Assembly (NCBI RefSeq): GCF_017811755.1
Contig: NZ_JADDJF010000002.1
Location: forward strand, 124,001-188,000
Reading direction: 5' to 3'
DNA length: 64,000 bases
Source: Pararhodobacter sp. SW119
GTDB lineage: Bacteria; Pseudomonadota; Alphaproteobacteria; Rhodobacterales; Rhodobacteraceae
Below, one piece after another: positions 17,430 to 26,086 of this stretch (positions are counted from its first letter, which is position 1; each line of letters starts with the position of its first letter). The notes beneath the pieces are model-generated. The model searched no databases. It saw nothing but the letters and a program-made list of their open reading frames with translations, and had not been told where the DNA came from. The position numbers and the translations under genes were made by a program.

Positions 17430-20219
17430 TCACGCGTCGGTCGCGTCCGGCAGGGCCGCGCTGACGATCCGCGCGGCGGCGCTCGTGCGGGCCTCGATCT
17501 CGGCGCTCAGGGCGGCCAGATCGTCCGCGCCGGTTTCGCGCAGCAGCAGCGCGAGGCCCCCCTTGCCGAGCGTGGCGGGATTGACCGGACCGCCGCCCAG
17601 CAGCCGCAACGTGCAATGGACACGCCACAGCAGCCGGTACGCCGCGCCCAACTCCGCCTCGTCGTCTGTATCGATCACCCCGGCGCGGCGGGCGGCCAGC
17701 AGCTGCTGTTCGGTCCGCCGCGCCGGCGAGGCGGCGCGCAAGGCACCCATCTGCGCGAACAACTCGATCTCCTGCAGTCGGCCCGGACCGTCCTTGACAT
17801 TCAGCCCGCCCTGCCCCGGCTTGGCCGCGCGCAGGCGCGCGCGCATCGCCGCGACATCCGCCGCGATGCCGTCGCCCTGCGCCTTCTCGGCCAGAAGCGT
17901 GCGGCGGAAGTCCTCGATCTCCTCGAAAAGGTTGACGGCGCCGGCGACCGGGCGGGCACGGGTCAGCGCCAGATGTTCCCAGGTCCAGGCCTCGTCACGC
18001 TGGTAGTTGCGGAAGGATTGCAGCGCGGTCGCCACCGGCCCCTGCCGGCCCGACGGACGCAGGCGCATGTCGACCTCGTAAAGCCGCCCTTCGGCCATCG
18101 GGGCCGAGAGCGCGGTGACCAGCGCCTGCGTCAGCCGCGCATAGTAGGGGCGCGAGGTCAGCGGGCGCGATCCCTCGGACGCGTCGCCACTGTCGGCATC
18201 GTAGATCACGATCAGGTCCAGGTCGGACTCCGCGTTCAACCGCTGCGCGCCCAGCGACCCCATGCCCAGGACCACCGCCCCCCGCCCCGGCGGATCGCCG
18301 TGCTTGCGCGCGAACTCGGCCAGAACCACCGGCCAGAGCGCGGCAATCACCGCATCGGCCAGTTGCGCGTATTGCGTCGCGGCCTCGAACGCGTCGATCA
18401 CCCCGCGCAGATGATGGACCCCCACCCGGAAATGCCATTCCTTGGCCCAGGCGCGGGAGCGGTCGAGTTTGCGCTCGTAGTCGCCCGCGGCGCGCAACTG
18501 CGCCGCCAGATCGGCCTGCAGCGCCACCGCGCCCGGCCAGTCGGCAAAGAAGTCGCCACCAATCACCGCGTCGAAGACGCCCGAGTTCCGCGCCAGGTAC
18601 TGCCCCAGTTGCGGCGCGGTGGCGCAGACGTCGATCAGAAGATCGATCAGGCTGGGATTGGCGTCGAAGAGCGAAAATAGTTGCACGCCGGCCGGCAGCC
18701 CGCCGAGGAACCGATCGAAGCTGACCAGCGCCTCCTCGGGATGTGCGGCGCGCTGCAGGCGTTCAAGGATCTCCGGCCGCAGCCGCTTGAAGATCTCGCG
18801 CGCGCGGGCCGAGCGCAGGGCGGGATAGGCGCGCCAGCCCTCGACGATCTCGCGCTGCGTGTCGCTGATCTCGGGCATCGGTGCGGCCTCGGCGGGGGCG
18901 AAGAAATCCTCGGTCAGCACTGCGACTTCTTCCAGACGCTCCTTCAGATGCGCGCGAAACGCCTCGGTGTCCGCCTCGCCCAGAAAGCGCGCGATCCGGT
19001 CGAACCCCTGCGGGTTGCCGGGCAGAAGCTGGGTCTGCGCGTCGCCCACCATCTGCAGCCGGTGTTCCAGCTCACGGTGCGCGCGGTAATGCGCCTGCAG
19101 CTTTTCCGAGACCTCGCCGGGCACCCAGCCCTTGGACGCCAGCGCCGACAACCCGCCCAGCGTGTCGCGCTGGCGCAGGTCGGGATCGCGGCCGCCGGCG
19201 ATCAACTGCCGGGTCTGGGTGAAGAACTCGATCTCGCGGATGCCGCCGCGCCCCAGCTTCAGGTCGTGCCCGTCCAGCGACAGCGCCCCGCCCAGTCCCT
19301 TGTGGGTGCGGATACGCAGGCGCATGTCGTGCGCGTCCTGGATCGCGGCGAAATCCAGATGCCGGCGCCAGACGAAGGGGCGCAGGGTTTCCAGGAAGCG
19401 CCACCCCGCCGCGATGTCGCCGGCGCAGGGCCGCGCCTTGATATAGGCGGCGCGTTCCCAGGTCCGGCCCAGGCTTTCGTAATACCGCTCCGCCGCGTCC
19501 ATCGAGATGCAGACCGGGGTGACGCTGGCGTCGGGGCGCAGGCGCAGGTCGGTGCGAAAGACATAGCCCTCGCCGGTGTGGTCCGACAGCGTCGCCGCCG
19601 CCTTGCGCGTCGCCCGGATGAAGGCGGCGCGCGCGTCGTGATAGTCGTCGGCGTCGAAGCGCGACTCGTCGAAGAGGCAGATCAGGTCGATGTCCGAGGA
19701 ATAGTTCAGCTCGAACGCGCCCATCTTGCCCATCGCCAGCGCCACCATCCCGGCGCCGGATTCGGCGTCGTCGGCTTGCGCGCCGGGCAGCTTGCCGCGC
19801 CGGATCTCCTCGCCCAGATGGGTGGCCAGCGCGCGCTGGACGGCGGCATCGGCAAAGCGGGTCAGCGCGCCGGTCACCTCCTCCAGCGGCCAGACGCCGG
19901 CCAGATCGGCCAGCGCGACCAGCAACGCCACCCGCCCCTTGGCCTGGCGCAGCGCGCTGTCGGTGGCCTTCGGGGTGTCGGGCTGCAAACCGGCCAGCAG
20001 GCCATCGAGCGCGGCTTCGGGTCCATCGTGCAGGGCGGCGCGCAGCCAGTCGGCCTCGCCCTCGATCAGGGCCTTCAGGAAGGGGCTGCACCCGGCCGTG
20101 CCGACCAGCAGCTCGCGCAGCTCGGGCGCAAGGTCGTCGAACTGCGCTGCGACCTCGGCGCCGGCCTCGCGGTCGAAGGGAAGGGGTACACGGCTGAGTC
20201 GCGCGGCAAATCCGGTCAT
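17430..20219 (-). CDS. glnE: Bifunctional glutamine synthetase adenylyltransferase/deadenylase GlnE
   Basis: 929-aa cytosolic enzyme that adenylylates and de-adenylylates glutamine synthetase in response to PII, switching ammonia assimilation. Both nucleotidyltransferase domains are intact: SSDIDLICLFDE in the N-terminal (deadenylylase) half and ESDLDLIVIYDAD in the C-terminal (adenylylase) half. Helical regulatory segments lie between them. Length is normal. It stands alone on the minus strand. Confidence 0.96.
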   Translation of the reverse strand: MTGFAARLSRVPLPFDREAGAEVAAQFDDLAPELRELLVGTAGCSPFLKALIEGEADWLRAALHDGPEAALDGLLAGLQPDTPKATDSALRQAKGRVALLVALADLAGVWPLEEVTGALTRFADAAVQRALATHLGEEIRRGKLPGAQADDAESGAGMVALAMGKMGAFELNYSSDIDLICLFDESRFDADDYHDARAAFIRATRKAAATLSDHTGEGYVFRTDLRLRPDASVTPVCISMDAAERYYESLGRTWERAAYIKARPCAGDIAAGWRFLETLRPFVWRRHLDFAAIQDAHDMRLRIRTHKGLGGALSLDGHDLKLGRGGIREIEFFTQTRQLIAGGRDPDLRQRDTLGGLSALASKGWVPGEVSEKLQAHYRAHRELEHRLQMVGDAQTQLLPGNPQGFDRIARFLGEADTEAFRAHLKERLEEVAVLTEDFFAPAEAAPMPEISDTQREIVEGWRAYPALRSARAREIFKRLRPEILERLQRAAHPEEALVSFDRFLGGLPAGVQLFSLFDANPSLIDLLIDVCATAPQLGQYLARNSGVFDAVIGGDFFADWPGAVALQADLAAQLRAAGDYERKLDRSRAWAKEWHFRVGVHHLRGVIDAFEAATQYAQLADAVIAALWPVVLAEFARKHGDPPGRGAVVLGMGSLGAQRLNAESDLDLIVIYDADSGDASEGSRPLTSRPYYARLTQALVTALSAPMAEGRLYEVDMRLRPSGRQGPVATALQSFRNYQRDEAWTWEHLALTRARPVAGAVNLFEEIEDFRRTLLAEKAQGDGIAADVAAMRARLRAAKPGQGGLNVKDGPGRLQEIELFAQMGALRAASPARRTEQQLLAARRAGVIDTDDEAELGAAYRLLWRVHCTLRLLGGGPVNPATLGKGGLALLLRETGADDLAALSAEIEARTSAAARIVSAALPDATDA

Positions 20220-20391
20220 CGCGCGATTGTCGCCAAGCCGCGCCCAAGGTCAACGCGGTCGCTGCCATCGCTGCCCGAATAACGGGCGCGCGACACAAAA
20301 TTTCGCCGACGGGCCGGGAAAACTGCCGAAAATGACTGGAAACCTGCATTTCCGTGTTATCTTCCACCGCACGAGCAATGGAGGAAAGCCC

Positions 20392-20556
20392 ATGAAAACC
20401 AAACTCACTCTTGCCGCTCTGGTCCTGATCGCAAGCCCGGGCATCGCCCTGGCGATGTGCAGCGACATGAAACCGGCGCAGACCGCGACGACCTGCGCCG
20501 ACGGCACCGTCTGGGACAGCCAGACCGGAACCTGCATCGCACCCGTCAGCAGCTGA
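20392..20556 (+). CDS. Small exported Cys-rich protein (chitin-binding-like fold?)
   Basis: 54-aa protein. Residues 1 to about 21 are a good signal peptide (MKTKLTLAALVLIASPGIALA), so a mature peptide of only about 33 residues would be released to the periplasm. It has three Cys in the pattern C-x13-C-x12-C and the segment CADGTVWDSQTGTC, which resembles short carbohydrate/chitin-binding (peritrophin-like) motifs. A clear TGGAGGAAAG ribosome site precedes the ATG, and a strong terminator follows at 20606-20630, supporting a real monocistronic gene. Function unknown. Confidence 0.75.
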   Translation: MKTKLTLAALVLIASPGIALAMCSDMKPAQTATTCADGTVWDSQTGTCIAPVSS

Positions 20557-20605
20557 CGGCAATCGCGGCGCTGCCTCCCTCGTCAGCGCCGCGAAGATCC
20601 GGTTT

Positions 20606-20630
20606 CCGCGCCCGCGGGCGCGGTTTTTTT
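20606..20630 (+). terminator. Rho-independent terminator after the small exported protein
   Basis: A fully self-complementary CCGCGCCCGCGGGCGCGG stem (20606-20623) is directly followed by seven T residues. It ends the small plus-strand transcript and abuts the stop of the convergent cutA gene. Confidence 0.85.
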
Positions 20631-20950
20631 CAGCCGCGCGTGCCCTCGTCCAACCAGTCGGCGTAGCCGGGGTTGGCTGCCAGCACCGGCAGCGCCACGA
20701 TCGCCGGCAGATCGTAGGGATGGTGCCGGGCGATCAGCGCGCACAGCCGGTCGAACACCGCCATCCGGCTTTTCATGCGCAGCGTCACCTCGGGGTCGCT
20801 TTCGACCCGCCCCTGCCACAGGTAGACGCTTTCCACCCCGGCGACGACATTGGCGCAGGCCGCCAGTCCGGCCTCCACCGTGGCCCGCGCGATCACCCGC
20901 GCGGTTTCGACATCCGGGCAGTTGACCTCGACCTCGATCATCTGCGTCAC
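20630..20950 (-). CDS. cutA: Divalent-cation tolerance protein CutA1
   Basis: 106-aa ferredoxin-like-fold protein that forms trimers and is linked to copper and other divalent-cation tolerance. Family features are ARVIARATVEAGLAACANVV near the N-terminus, SVYLWQGRVESDPEV and the closing segment HPYDLPAIVALPV...NPGYADWL. A GTG start at 20950 is chosen because GGGAGG lies 6 nt before it; the ATG three codons later has worse spacing. Converges on the small exported protein gene. Confidence 0.92.
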   Translation of the reverse strand: MTQMIEVEVNCPDVETARVIARATVEAGLAACANVVAGVESVYLWQGRVESDPEVTLRMKSRMAVFDRLCALIARHHPYDLPAIVALPVLAANPGYADWLDEGTRG

Positions 20951-21053
20951 GCCAATCCTCCCCTTGTCATCGCCTGCCGCACCCTGCCACACTCGGGGGC
21001 GGCGCCGCCAGTCTCTGGCGTGGGCCAACCTCTGATACCGGAAGGAACCGCCG

Positions 21054-21428
21054 ATGAAGGAACCCTCGATCAACGTGCTGGGCAGCGAGCTCGAGGACTG
21101 CTCGACCGACCCGGTCACCGGCTTCTTCCGCAACGGCTGCTGCGACACCGGGCCCGAGGATCGCGGCCTGCACACCGTCTGCGCGCAGATGACCGCGGAA
21201 TTTCTGGCACTCTCGAAATACCTCGGCAACGACCTCTCGACGCCGCGCCCGGAATGGGGCTTTGCCGGGCTCAAGCCCGGCGATCACTGGTGCCTGTGCG
21301 CCGCGCGCTTCCTGCAGGCGCACGAGGAAGGCGCTGCACCCCGGGTCCGGATGCGCGCGACCCATCGCCGCACGCTGGATGTGGTGCCCTTCGAGGTGCT
21401 GCAGATGCACGCCAGCGATGCCGGATAA
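21054..21428 (+). CDS. DUF2237 family protein
   Basis: 124-aa cytosolic protein matching DUF2237 along its whole length: NVLGSELEDCSTDPVTGFFRNGCCDTGPEDRGLHTVC, LSKYLGNDLSTP and GLKPGDHWCLCAARF are its conserved blocks, rich in Cys (C16, C29, C30, C43, C80, C82). The family has no established biochemical role. Separate short transcription unit, about 180 bp upstream of serB. Confidence 0.88.
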   Translation: MKEPSINVLGSELEDCSTDPVTGFFRNGCCDTGPEDRGLHTVCAQMTAEFLALSKYLGNDLSTPRPEWGFAGLKPGDHWCLCAARFLQAHEEGAAPRVRMRATHRRTLDVVPFEVLQMHASDAG

Positions 21429-21609
21429 GACCCGGGACAGGTGCCATTGCAAGACGGATATCGGACAAGGCGCTGTTCCGGCCAGCGCGCAACGAAGGGC
21501 TAGGGCATGCACGGCGCGCCTCGACCGCCGGCCTCTGGCGCTTCGGACGCAATTGCCCTAATCCCACGGCCGTCCGCGCCAAAGCGCGGCAGCTCAGGAG
21601 GTATCGGCC

Positions 21610-22485
21610 GTGCATGTAGCGACCCTGCTCACCGATCCGGCGCGGGCCGGTCTGGATGCCGCGTTGGTCGAGGCCTTGCGCAACGCCTGGGGCGGGGGCG
21701 AAGCGCGCTGGCTCAACCCCGGCATCGCGGCCGAAATCGACCTCGCCACGCCGCCCGCGAACCGGTGGGATGTCTGGGCCGATCTGCAGGCGCAGGGCGT
21801 CGATCTGGCGGTGCAGCCCGCTGCAGGCCGGCGCAAGCGCATGCTGCTGGCCGACATGGACAGCACGATGATCGCGCAGGAATGCATCGACGAGCTGGCC
21901 GACCTGGCCGGTTTCGGCCCGCAGGTGGCCCGGATCACCGCGCAGGCGATGAATGGCGAACTGGAATTCGAACCCGCCCTGCGCGCGCGCGTCGCGCTTT
22001 TCAGGGACACGGATGCGGCGATCGTGGACCGCGTGCTGGCCGAGCGCATCACCTTCACCCCCGGCGGGCGGGACCTGGTAGCGACGATGAAGGCGCACGG
22101 CGCGCATACCGCGCTCGTCTCCGGCGGCTTCACCGCCTTCACCGAACGCGTCGCCGCCGAACTGGGCTTCGACGAGCATCGCGCCAACCGGCTGGAAATC
22201 GACGCCGGCCGTTTGACCGGAACCGTGGTGGAACCGATCCTCGGCCGGCAGGCCAAGATCGACGCGCTCGACGCGATCACCGCGCGGCTGGGGATCACGC
22301 CCGCCGAGGTCATGGCGGTGGGCGACGGCGCGAACGACCTGGGCATGCTGGCGCGCGCCGGTGCCGGGGTGGCGCTGCACGCCAAGCCGGTCGTCGCCGA
22401 ACGCTGCGATCTGCGCATCAACCACGGCGACCTGACCGCGCTTCTTTACCTGCAGGGCTACGCGGTGGGCGATTTCAAGCGGTAG
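21610..22485 (+). CDS. serB: Phosphoserine phosphatase SerB
   Basis: 291-aa HAD-superfamily enzyme that makes L-serine from O-phosphoserine. The catalytic DxD is Asp82/Asp84 in ADMDSTMI; motif II is LVSGGFT, and motif III GDGANDLGML is near residue 240. An N-terminal 75-residue domain (ACT-like region) precedes the catalytic core, as in many proteobacterial SerB. GTG start at 21610 follows CAGGAGG. Downstream intergenic space carries repeat copy C. Confidence 0.95.
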   Translation: MHVATLLTDPARAGLDAALVEALRNAWGGGEARWLNPGIAAEIDLATPPANRWDVWADLQAQGVDLAVQPAAGRRKRMLLADMDSTMIAQECIDELADLAGFGPQVARITAQAMNGELEFEPALRARVALFRDTDAAIVDRVLAERITFTPGGRDLVATMKAHGAHTALVSGGFTAFTERVAAELGFDEHRANRLEIDAGRLTGTVVEPILGRQAKIDALDAITARLGITPAEVMAVGDGANDLGMLARAGAGVALHAKPVVAERCDLRINHGDLTALLYLQGYAVGDFKR

Positions 22486-22628
22486 CGCCTGCGGGTCCCG
22501 AGGGCGGCGACCGCCCATCCGGCGCGCGGACCGTCATCCCCCGCAACCGGGCATCCCCGTCTCGCGCGCCGGGTCGAGCACTCGGCCCCGCCCTGCCGCG
22601 CCAATTGCGCTCCTGACGGCGTCGGCCT

Positions 22629-22707
22629 AAAGTTTCATTGCGGTTAACGTCGCCGGATTTTCACTTTATTTCAACGCCTTGAAGGAGTGCGCAAATTTGC
22701 GCACCCC
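22629..22707 (+). repeat. Intergenic box-palindrome element, copy C
   Basis: Box AAAGTTTCATTGCGGTTAAC-GTCG at 22629-22652, then perfect 18-bp palindrome GTGCGCAAATTTGCGCAC at 22687-22704 and CCCC. Palindrome centre is 43.5 nt from the box end, identical to copies A, B and D. Lies between convergent serB (ends 22485) and the ferredoxin-like gene (ends 22715). Confidence 0.85.
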
Positions 22708-22714
22708 GCCACGC

Positions 22715-24679
22715 TCAATGGGTCTTCTCGTGCGGATCGAAGCCCGCGATCACCACGCGCTCGGTGCGGCAATCGTCGCAAAGTGTCATCAACTCCCGCC
22801 GCTTCTCGCCGTCGAGCCCCGAATACATCCAGTGCCCGTCGAGCCTGGCCATCACCCGCTCGATCGAGGACCGCGTGCCGAAGGGCTTGCCGCAGCCGGT
22901 GCAGGCAAAGGGCTCCTCCTCCTTCAGCACCCGCTTCGGCGCCTCCCACGCGGCAAAGTCGATCTGCGGGGCCAGCGTGATCGCGTCCTCGGGGCAGGTC
23001 GCCGCGCACAGCCCGCACTGCACGCACGCCGCCTCGGTGAAGCGCAGCATCGGCCGGTCGGGATTGTCGCCCAGCGCGCCCGTCGGGCAGACCCCGACGC
23101 AGGCCAGGCACAGCGTGCAGGCGTCCCGGTCCAGAACCACCGCACCGAAGGGCGCGCCGGCGGGCAGGTCGATCTGCCGGGTCGGGTCCGGCGCGGCGCG
23201 GTTCATCTCGGCCATCGCCAGCGTCAGCAGGCCGCGCTTGTCCGCCGGCGGCAGGAAGGACGACCGGCCCACCCGCGCCGGCACGGGGTCGCGCCACAGC
23301 GCAGCCTCCAGCACGTCGGGATCGTCGGTCTGGATCAGTCCGCAAACCTCGGCCGGATAGCCGGTCTCGGCGCTGATCACCTCCATCAGTGCCAGCGTTT
23401 CTTCCAGCCCGTCGAGCGGATGCGCGGGCCGGGCTTTCGTCAGCACCCGCACCGCCCCCGCCCCCCAGGCCAGCGCGGCGGCGAAGACTTCGGGGCCGAC
23501 CTGGCCCGCGTCGTTGATCTGCACCGGGATCGCATGCGCCGGCAGCCCGCGCCCGAACCGGGCCGCAGCATCGATCAGCGCCGCGCCGTGGTCATCATCG
23601 TGCAGCAGCAAGACGGGGGCCCCCTGCCCGCCGGCCGCGTACCAGGCCCGCAGCCCGGCGCGCAGCTTCAGCGCCAGCGCCTCGACCCGCGGCAGCGCGT
23701 AGGAGGCCGCGCCCGTGGGACAGGCCGCCGCGCATTGCCCGCAACCCGCGCAGATCAGCGGATCGATCGCCACGCTGTCGCCCGCCGGCTCGATCGCGCC
23801 GGTCGGACACAGGCCCAGGCAGCGCGTGCAGCCGGTGATCCGGTTGCGCGAATGGGCGCAGAGGTCGGCGCGGAAATCGATGTATTTCGGCTTGTCGAAG
23901 GTTCCGACCATACCCTGCGCCCGCGCGATCAGCCGCGCCACGGCGACCGGGTCGCGCGGATCGGCGCGCAGGTAGCCCGGGCGCAACGCATCGGCAGAGA
24001 AAAGCGGCGGCGCGCCGGTCAGGTCGATCACCAGATCGCAGCGCGACACGGCGCCGTCGCGCGTCGCCTCGAACTCCAGCCGGCTGCGCGACGACGGCGC
24101 CGGCGCGGCGTAGTCGTCCACCGTCAGCTCGAACGCGCCCAGATGGCCCTGCGCAGCGCGCACGCGCCCCTGCAGCACCGGAAAGATCGCCCGACGCGGC
24201 GGCGTGACCTCGGCCCCCGGCAGTAGCAGCACCGTGAGGTCCAGCACCTCGGCCAGCAATTGCGCGGCCTCCACGGCCACCGCGTCGCGGCCCAGAACCA
24301 GGGTCACGCCCTCGCTTTCCAGGCTCACCGTCTCGAACGGGGCGGGCGCGACACCGGCCATGGCGATCAGCGCCGCCATCTTCGGCCCGGCCTTGGCGGC
24401 GGCTTCGGACCAGCCCGCCGCCTCGCGGATGTTCACGAAATCGAGCGCGCCGTCGAACCCCTCGGCCTCGGCCACCTCGGCGAAAAGCGGCGCTTCCTGC
24501 GTGCAGGTCACGGTTACGGCATCGAACGCGCCCAGGGCTGCGCGGAAACTGGAAAGCTGCGCGCGGCAAAGCTGATGCGCCGGCCGGCCGGCCGCGCCCG
24601 CATGGCCGAGCGCGTCGGCGTCCAGCGGCATCGTCCCTTCGCAACTGCAGGTCAGGATGGTGCGCGCGGATTCTTGCAT
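22715..24679 (-). CDS. Multi-cluster 4Fe-4S ferredoxin-like protein of the formate dehydrogenase locus
   Basis: 654-aa cytosolic iron-sulfur protein. Four ferredoxin-type 4Fe-4S motifs are visible, two in the middle (CTRCLGLCPTGAIEP, CAGCGQCAAACPTG) and two near the C-terminus (CTLCLACVGVCP, CVQCGLCAATCPEDA). A final CxxC...CxxC pair (CTGCGKPFG, CDDCRTERV) looks like a zinc or rubredoxin-like site. The first 240 residues resemble no domain I can name. It is divergent from the formate dehydrogenase operon; a role in electron transfer to or from that enzyme, or in its assembly, is inferred. Confidence 0.8.
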   Translation of the reverse strand: MQESARTILTCSCEGTMPLDADALGHAGAAGRPAHQLCRAQLSSFRAALGAFDAVTVTCTQEAPLFAEVAEAEGFDGALDFVNIREAAGWSEAAAKAGPKMAALIAMAGVAPAPFETVSLESEGVTLVLGRDAVAVEAAQLLAEVLDLTVLLLPGAEVTPPRRAIFPVLQGRVRAAQGHLGAFELTVDDYAAPAPSSRSRLEFEATRDGAVSRCDLVIDLTGAPPLFSADALRPGYLRADPRDPVAVARLIARAQGMVGTFDKPKYIDFRADLCAHSRNRITGCTRCLGLCPTGAIEPAGDSVAIDPLICAGCGQCAAACPTGAASYALPRVEALALKLRAGLRAWYAAGGQGAPVLLLHDDDHGAALIDAAARFGRGLPAHAIPVQINDAGQVGPEVFAAALAWGAGAVRVLTKARPAHPLDGLEETLALMEVISAETGYPAEVCGLIQTDDPDVLEAALWRDPVPARVGRSSFLPPADKRGLLTLAMAEMNRAAPDPTRQIDLPAGAPFGAVVLDRDACTLCLACVGVCPTGALGDNPDRPMLRFTEAACVQCGLCAATCPEDAITLAPQIDFAAWEAPKRVLKEEEPFACTGCGKPFGTRSSIERVMARLDGHWMYSGLDGEKRRELMTLCDDCRTERVVIAGFDPHEKTH

Positions 24680-24788
24680 GGACTTTCCCCTGCCGGATCG
24701 AAACATTATCTTGGGCGATATAACCCCGCTTCACGCCGAGTGGTAGGCGGCGACGCGAAATGCCGCCACCGCGATAGAGAGAACCGCT

Positions 24789-25517
24789 ATGTTGCAGACG
24801 GCGATTGCGCTGCCACCGCCCTACACGCTGGTGCGGACCGAGAACGCCGATGTCCTGGCCGAAGGAATCCGGCGCGCGCCCCGGGACGGGGCCGGAACGC
24901 TGGTCCTTTACCAGAGCCGCGCCGACACCGCGGGACTTGGCCTTCTGTCCTTCGCGGTCGTGCTGGAGCCGGAAGAGCCGCTGGAAACCGCGCAGCTCGC
25001 CTTTCTTCTGGGCATGGCGGCGCTGACCGACGCGCTGGCCGCGCATTGCCCGCCCGAACGCGCCCTCCGCATCGTCTGGCCGGACGAGATCCGCTACGAC
25101 AAGGCACGTCTCGGGGGCGGTCGCCTGGCCATCGCACCCGGCACCGGCAGCAAGGATGTGCCGGACTGGATGGTGTTCGCCGCCGAACTGATCGCCGACC
25201 GCAACCACCTGCAGGAGCCCGGCCACCTGGTCGGCTCGACCTCGCTGGCGGAGGAACAGTTCGACCCACCCGAGGAAATCGTTGCCGCCTTCGCGTCCTA
25301 CATGATGCTCTATTTCGACCGCTGGCAGCATGACGGGATCGAGGCGGTCACCAACCGCTACCTGATGCGCGTCGACCCGCCGCTCCTGCGCGGCGTCCGC
25401 CGGATCGAGGGGGATCGGATGATCGAGGTCACGCCTTCGGGCAACCGGCGCTTCCCGCCGCTGTCGGAGGCGCTTGGCGCGACCGGCTGGCGCGACACGG
25501 CGGGGCCGAAGCTGTGA
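24789..25517 (+). CDS. Biotin/lipoate-ligase-fold protein (DUF4444-like)
   Basis: 242 aa, first gene of the plus-strand formate dehydrogenase operon. The middle section (ALRIVWPDEIRYDKARLGGGRLA) aligns by eye with the biotin protein ligase segment WPND...GG, but the nucleotide-binding GRGRRGR loop of true ligases is not present. It may therefore be a non-catalytic or altered relative. Known: this family travels with formate dehydrogenase genes in Rhodobacterales. Inferred: a maturation or assembly role. Ends in a 4-bp GTGA overlap with the next gene. Confidence 0.7.
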   Translation: MLQTAIALPPPYTLVRTENADVLAEGIRRAPRDGAGTLVLYQSRADTAGLGLLSFAVVLEPEEPLETAQLAFLLGMAALTDALAAHCPPERALRIVWPDEIRYDKARLGGGRLAIAPGTGSKDVPDWMVFAAELIADRNHLQEPGHLVGSTSLAEEQFDPPEEIVAAFASYMMLYFDRWQHDGIEAVTNRYLMRVDPPLLRGVRRIEGDRMIEVTPSGNRRFPPLSEALGATGWRDTAGPKL

Positions 25518-26086
25518 TCCGCCTGCCGCGCACGATCCGGCTGGACGCATCCGATGCCGTGGTCTTCGCCCGTGCGGCGGAACCCGGCGAATGGGCTGTG
25601 CCCGGCACGTTCCTGTTCTGGGGCCAGCACCGAGAAAGCCTGACCCGCAAGCAGCAGATCGCCTTCCGCTCGGGCTTTCTGGGGGTCGGCAGTTTCGGCC
25701 ATTCGACGCTGGTCGTGGTGCAGGAGGCGACCTTGGCCGAGCGCGCAGAGATGGTCGCCACGCTCGCCCGCGGGCTGGTCGCGCATCTGGGCGCGCCCGA
25801 CATCGCCACCGCCACCCCGGCCGCCGAGGAGGAGGTGGCGCTGGCCGAAAGCCTCTGCCGCGATCATGCCGCCAACACGCTGATCGCGCTGCACCGCCGT
25901 CAGGAGGGCGGCGAAATCCGTGAACAGTTCCGAACCCTGCGCCCGCGCGACGAGACCGCCTTCGGCGCGGGATACCTTCAGGGCCACGACCGGGCGTTCG
26001 AGTTCTTCGAGGAAGCCGACGAGGACGAGGGTATCGACCTTGTCGCCCTGCACGCGGCCAGGACCGGCGGGGGGCGCGATGCCTGA
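25514..26086 (+). CDS. Conserved protein of the formate dehydrogenase locus (DUF6505-like)
   Basis: 190 aa, GTG start within a 4-bp overlap with the preceding gene. No signal peptide, transmembrane helix or catalytic motif is evident. I believe it matches the DUF6505 family seen beside formate dehydrogenase genes in Rhodobacterales, but that is from memory. The C-terminal part is acidic (FFEEADEDEGID). It overlaps the next gene by 8 bp, so all three are translationally linked. Function unknown. Confidence 0.65.
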   Translation: MIRLPRTIRLDASDAVVFARAAEPGEWAVPGTFLFWGQHRESLTRKQQIAFRSGFLGVGSFGHSTLVVVQEATLAERAEMVATLARGLVAHLGAPDIATATPAAEEEVALAESLCRDHAANTLIALHRRQEGGEIREQFRTLRPRDETAFGAGYLQGHDRAFEFFEEADEDEGIDLVALHAARTGGGRDA

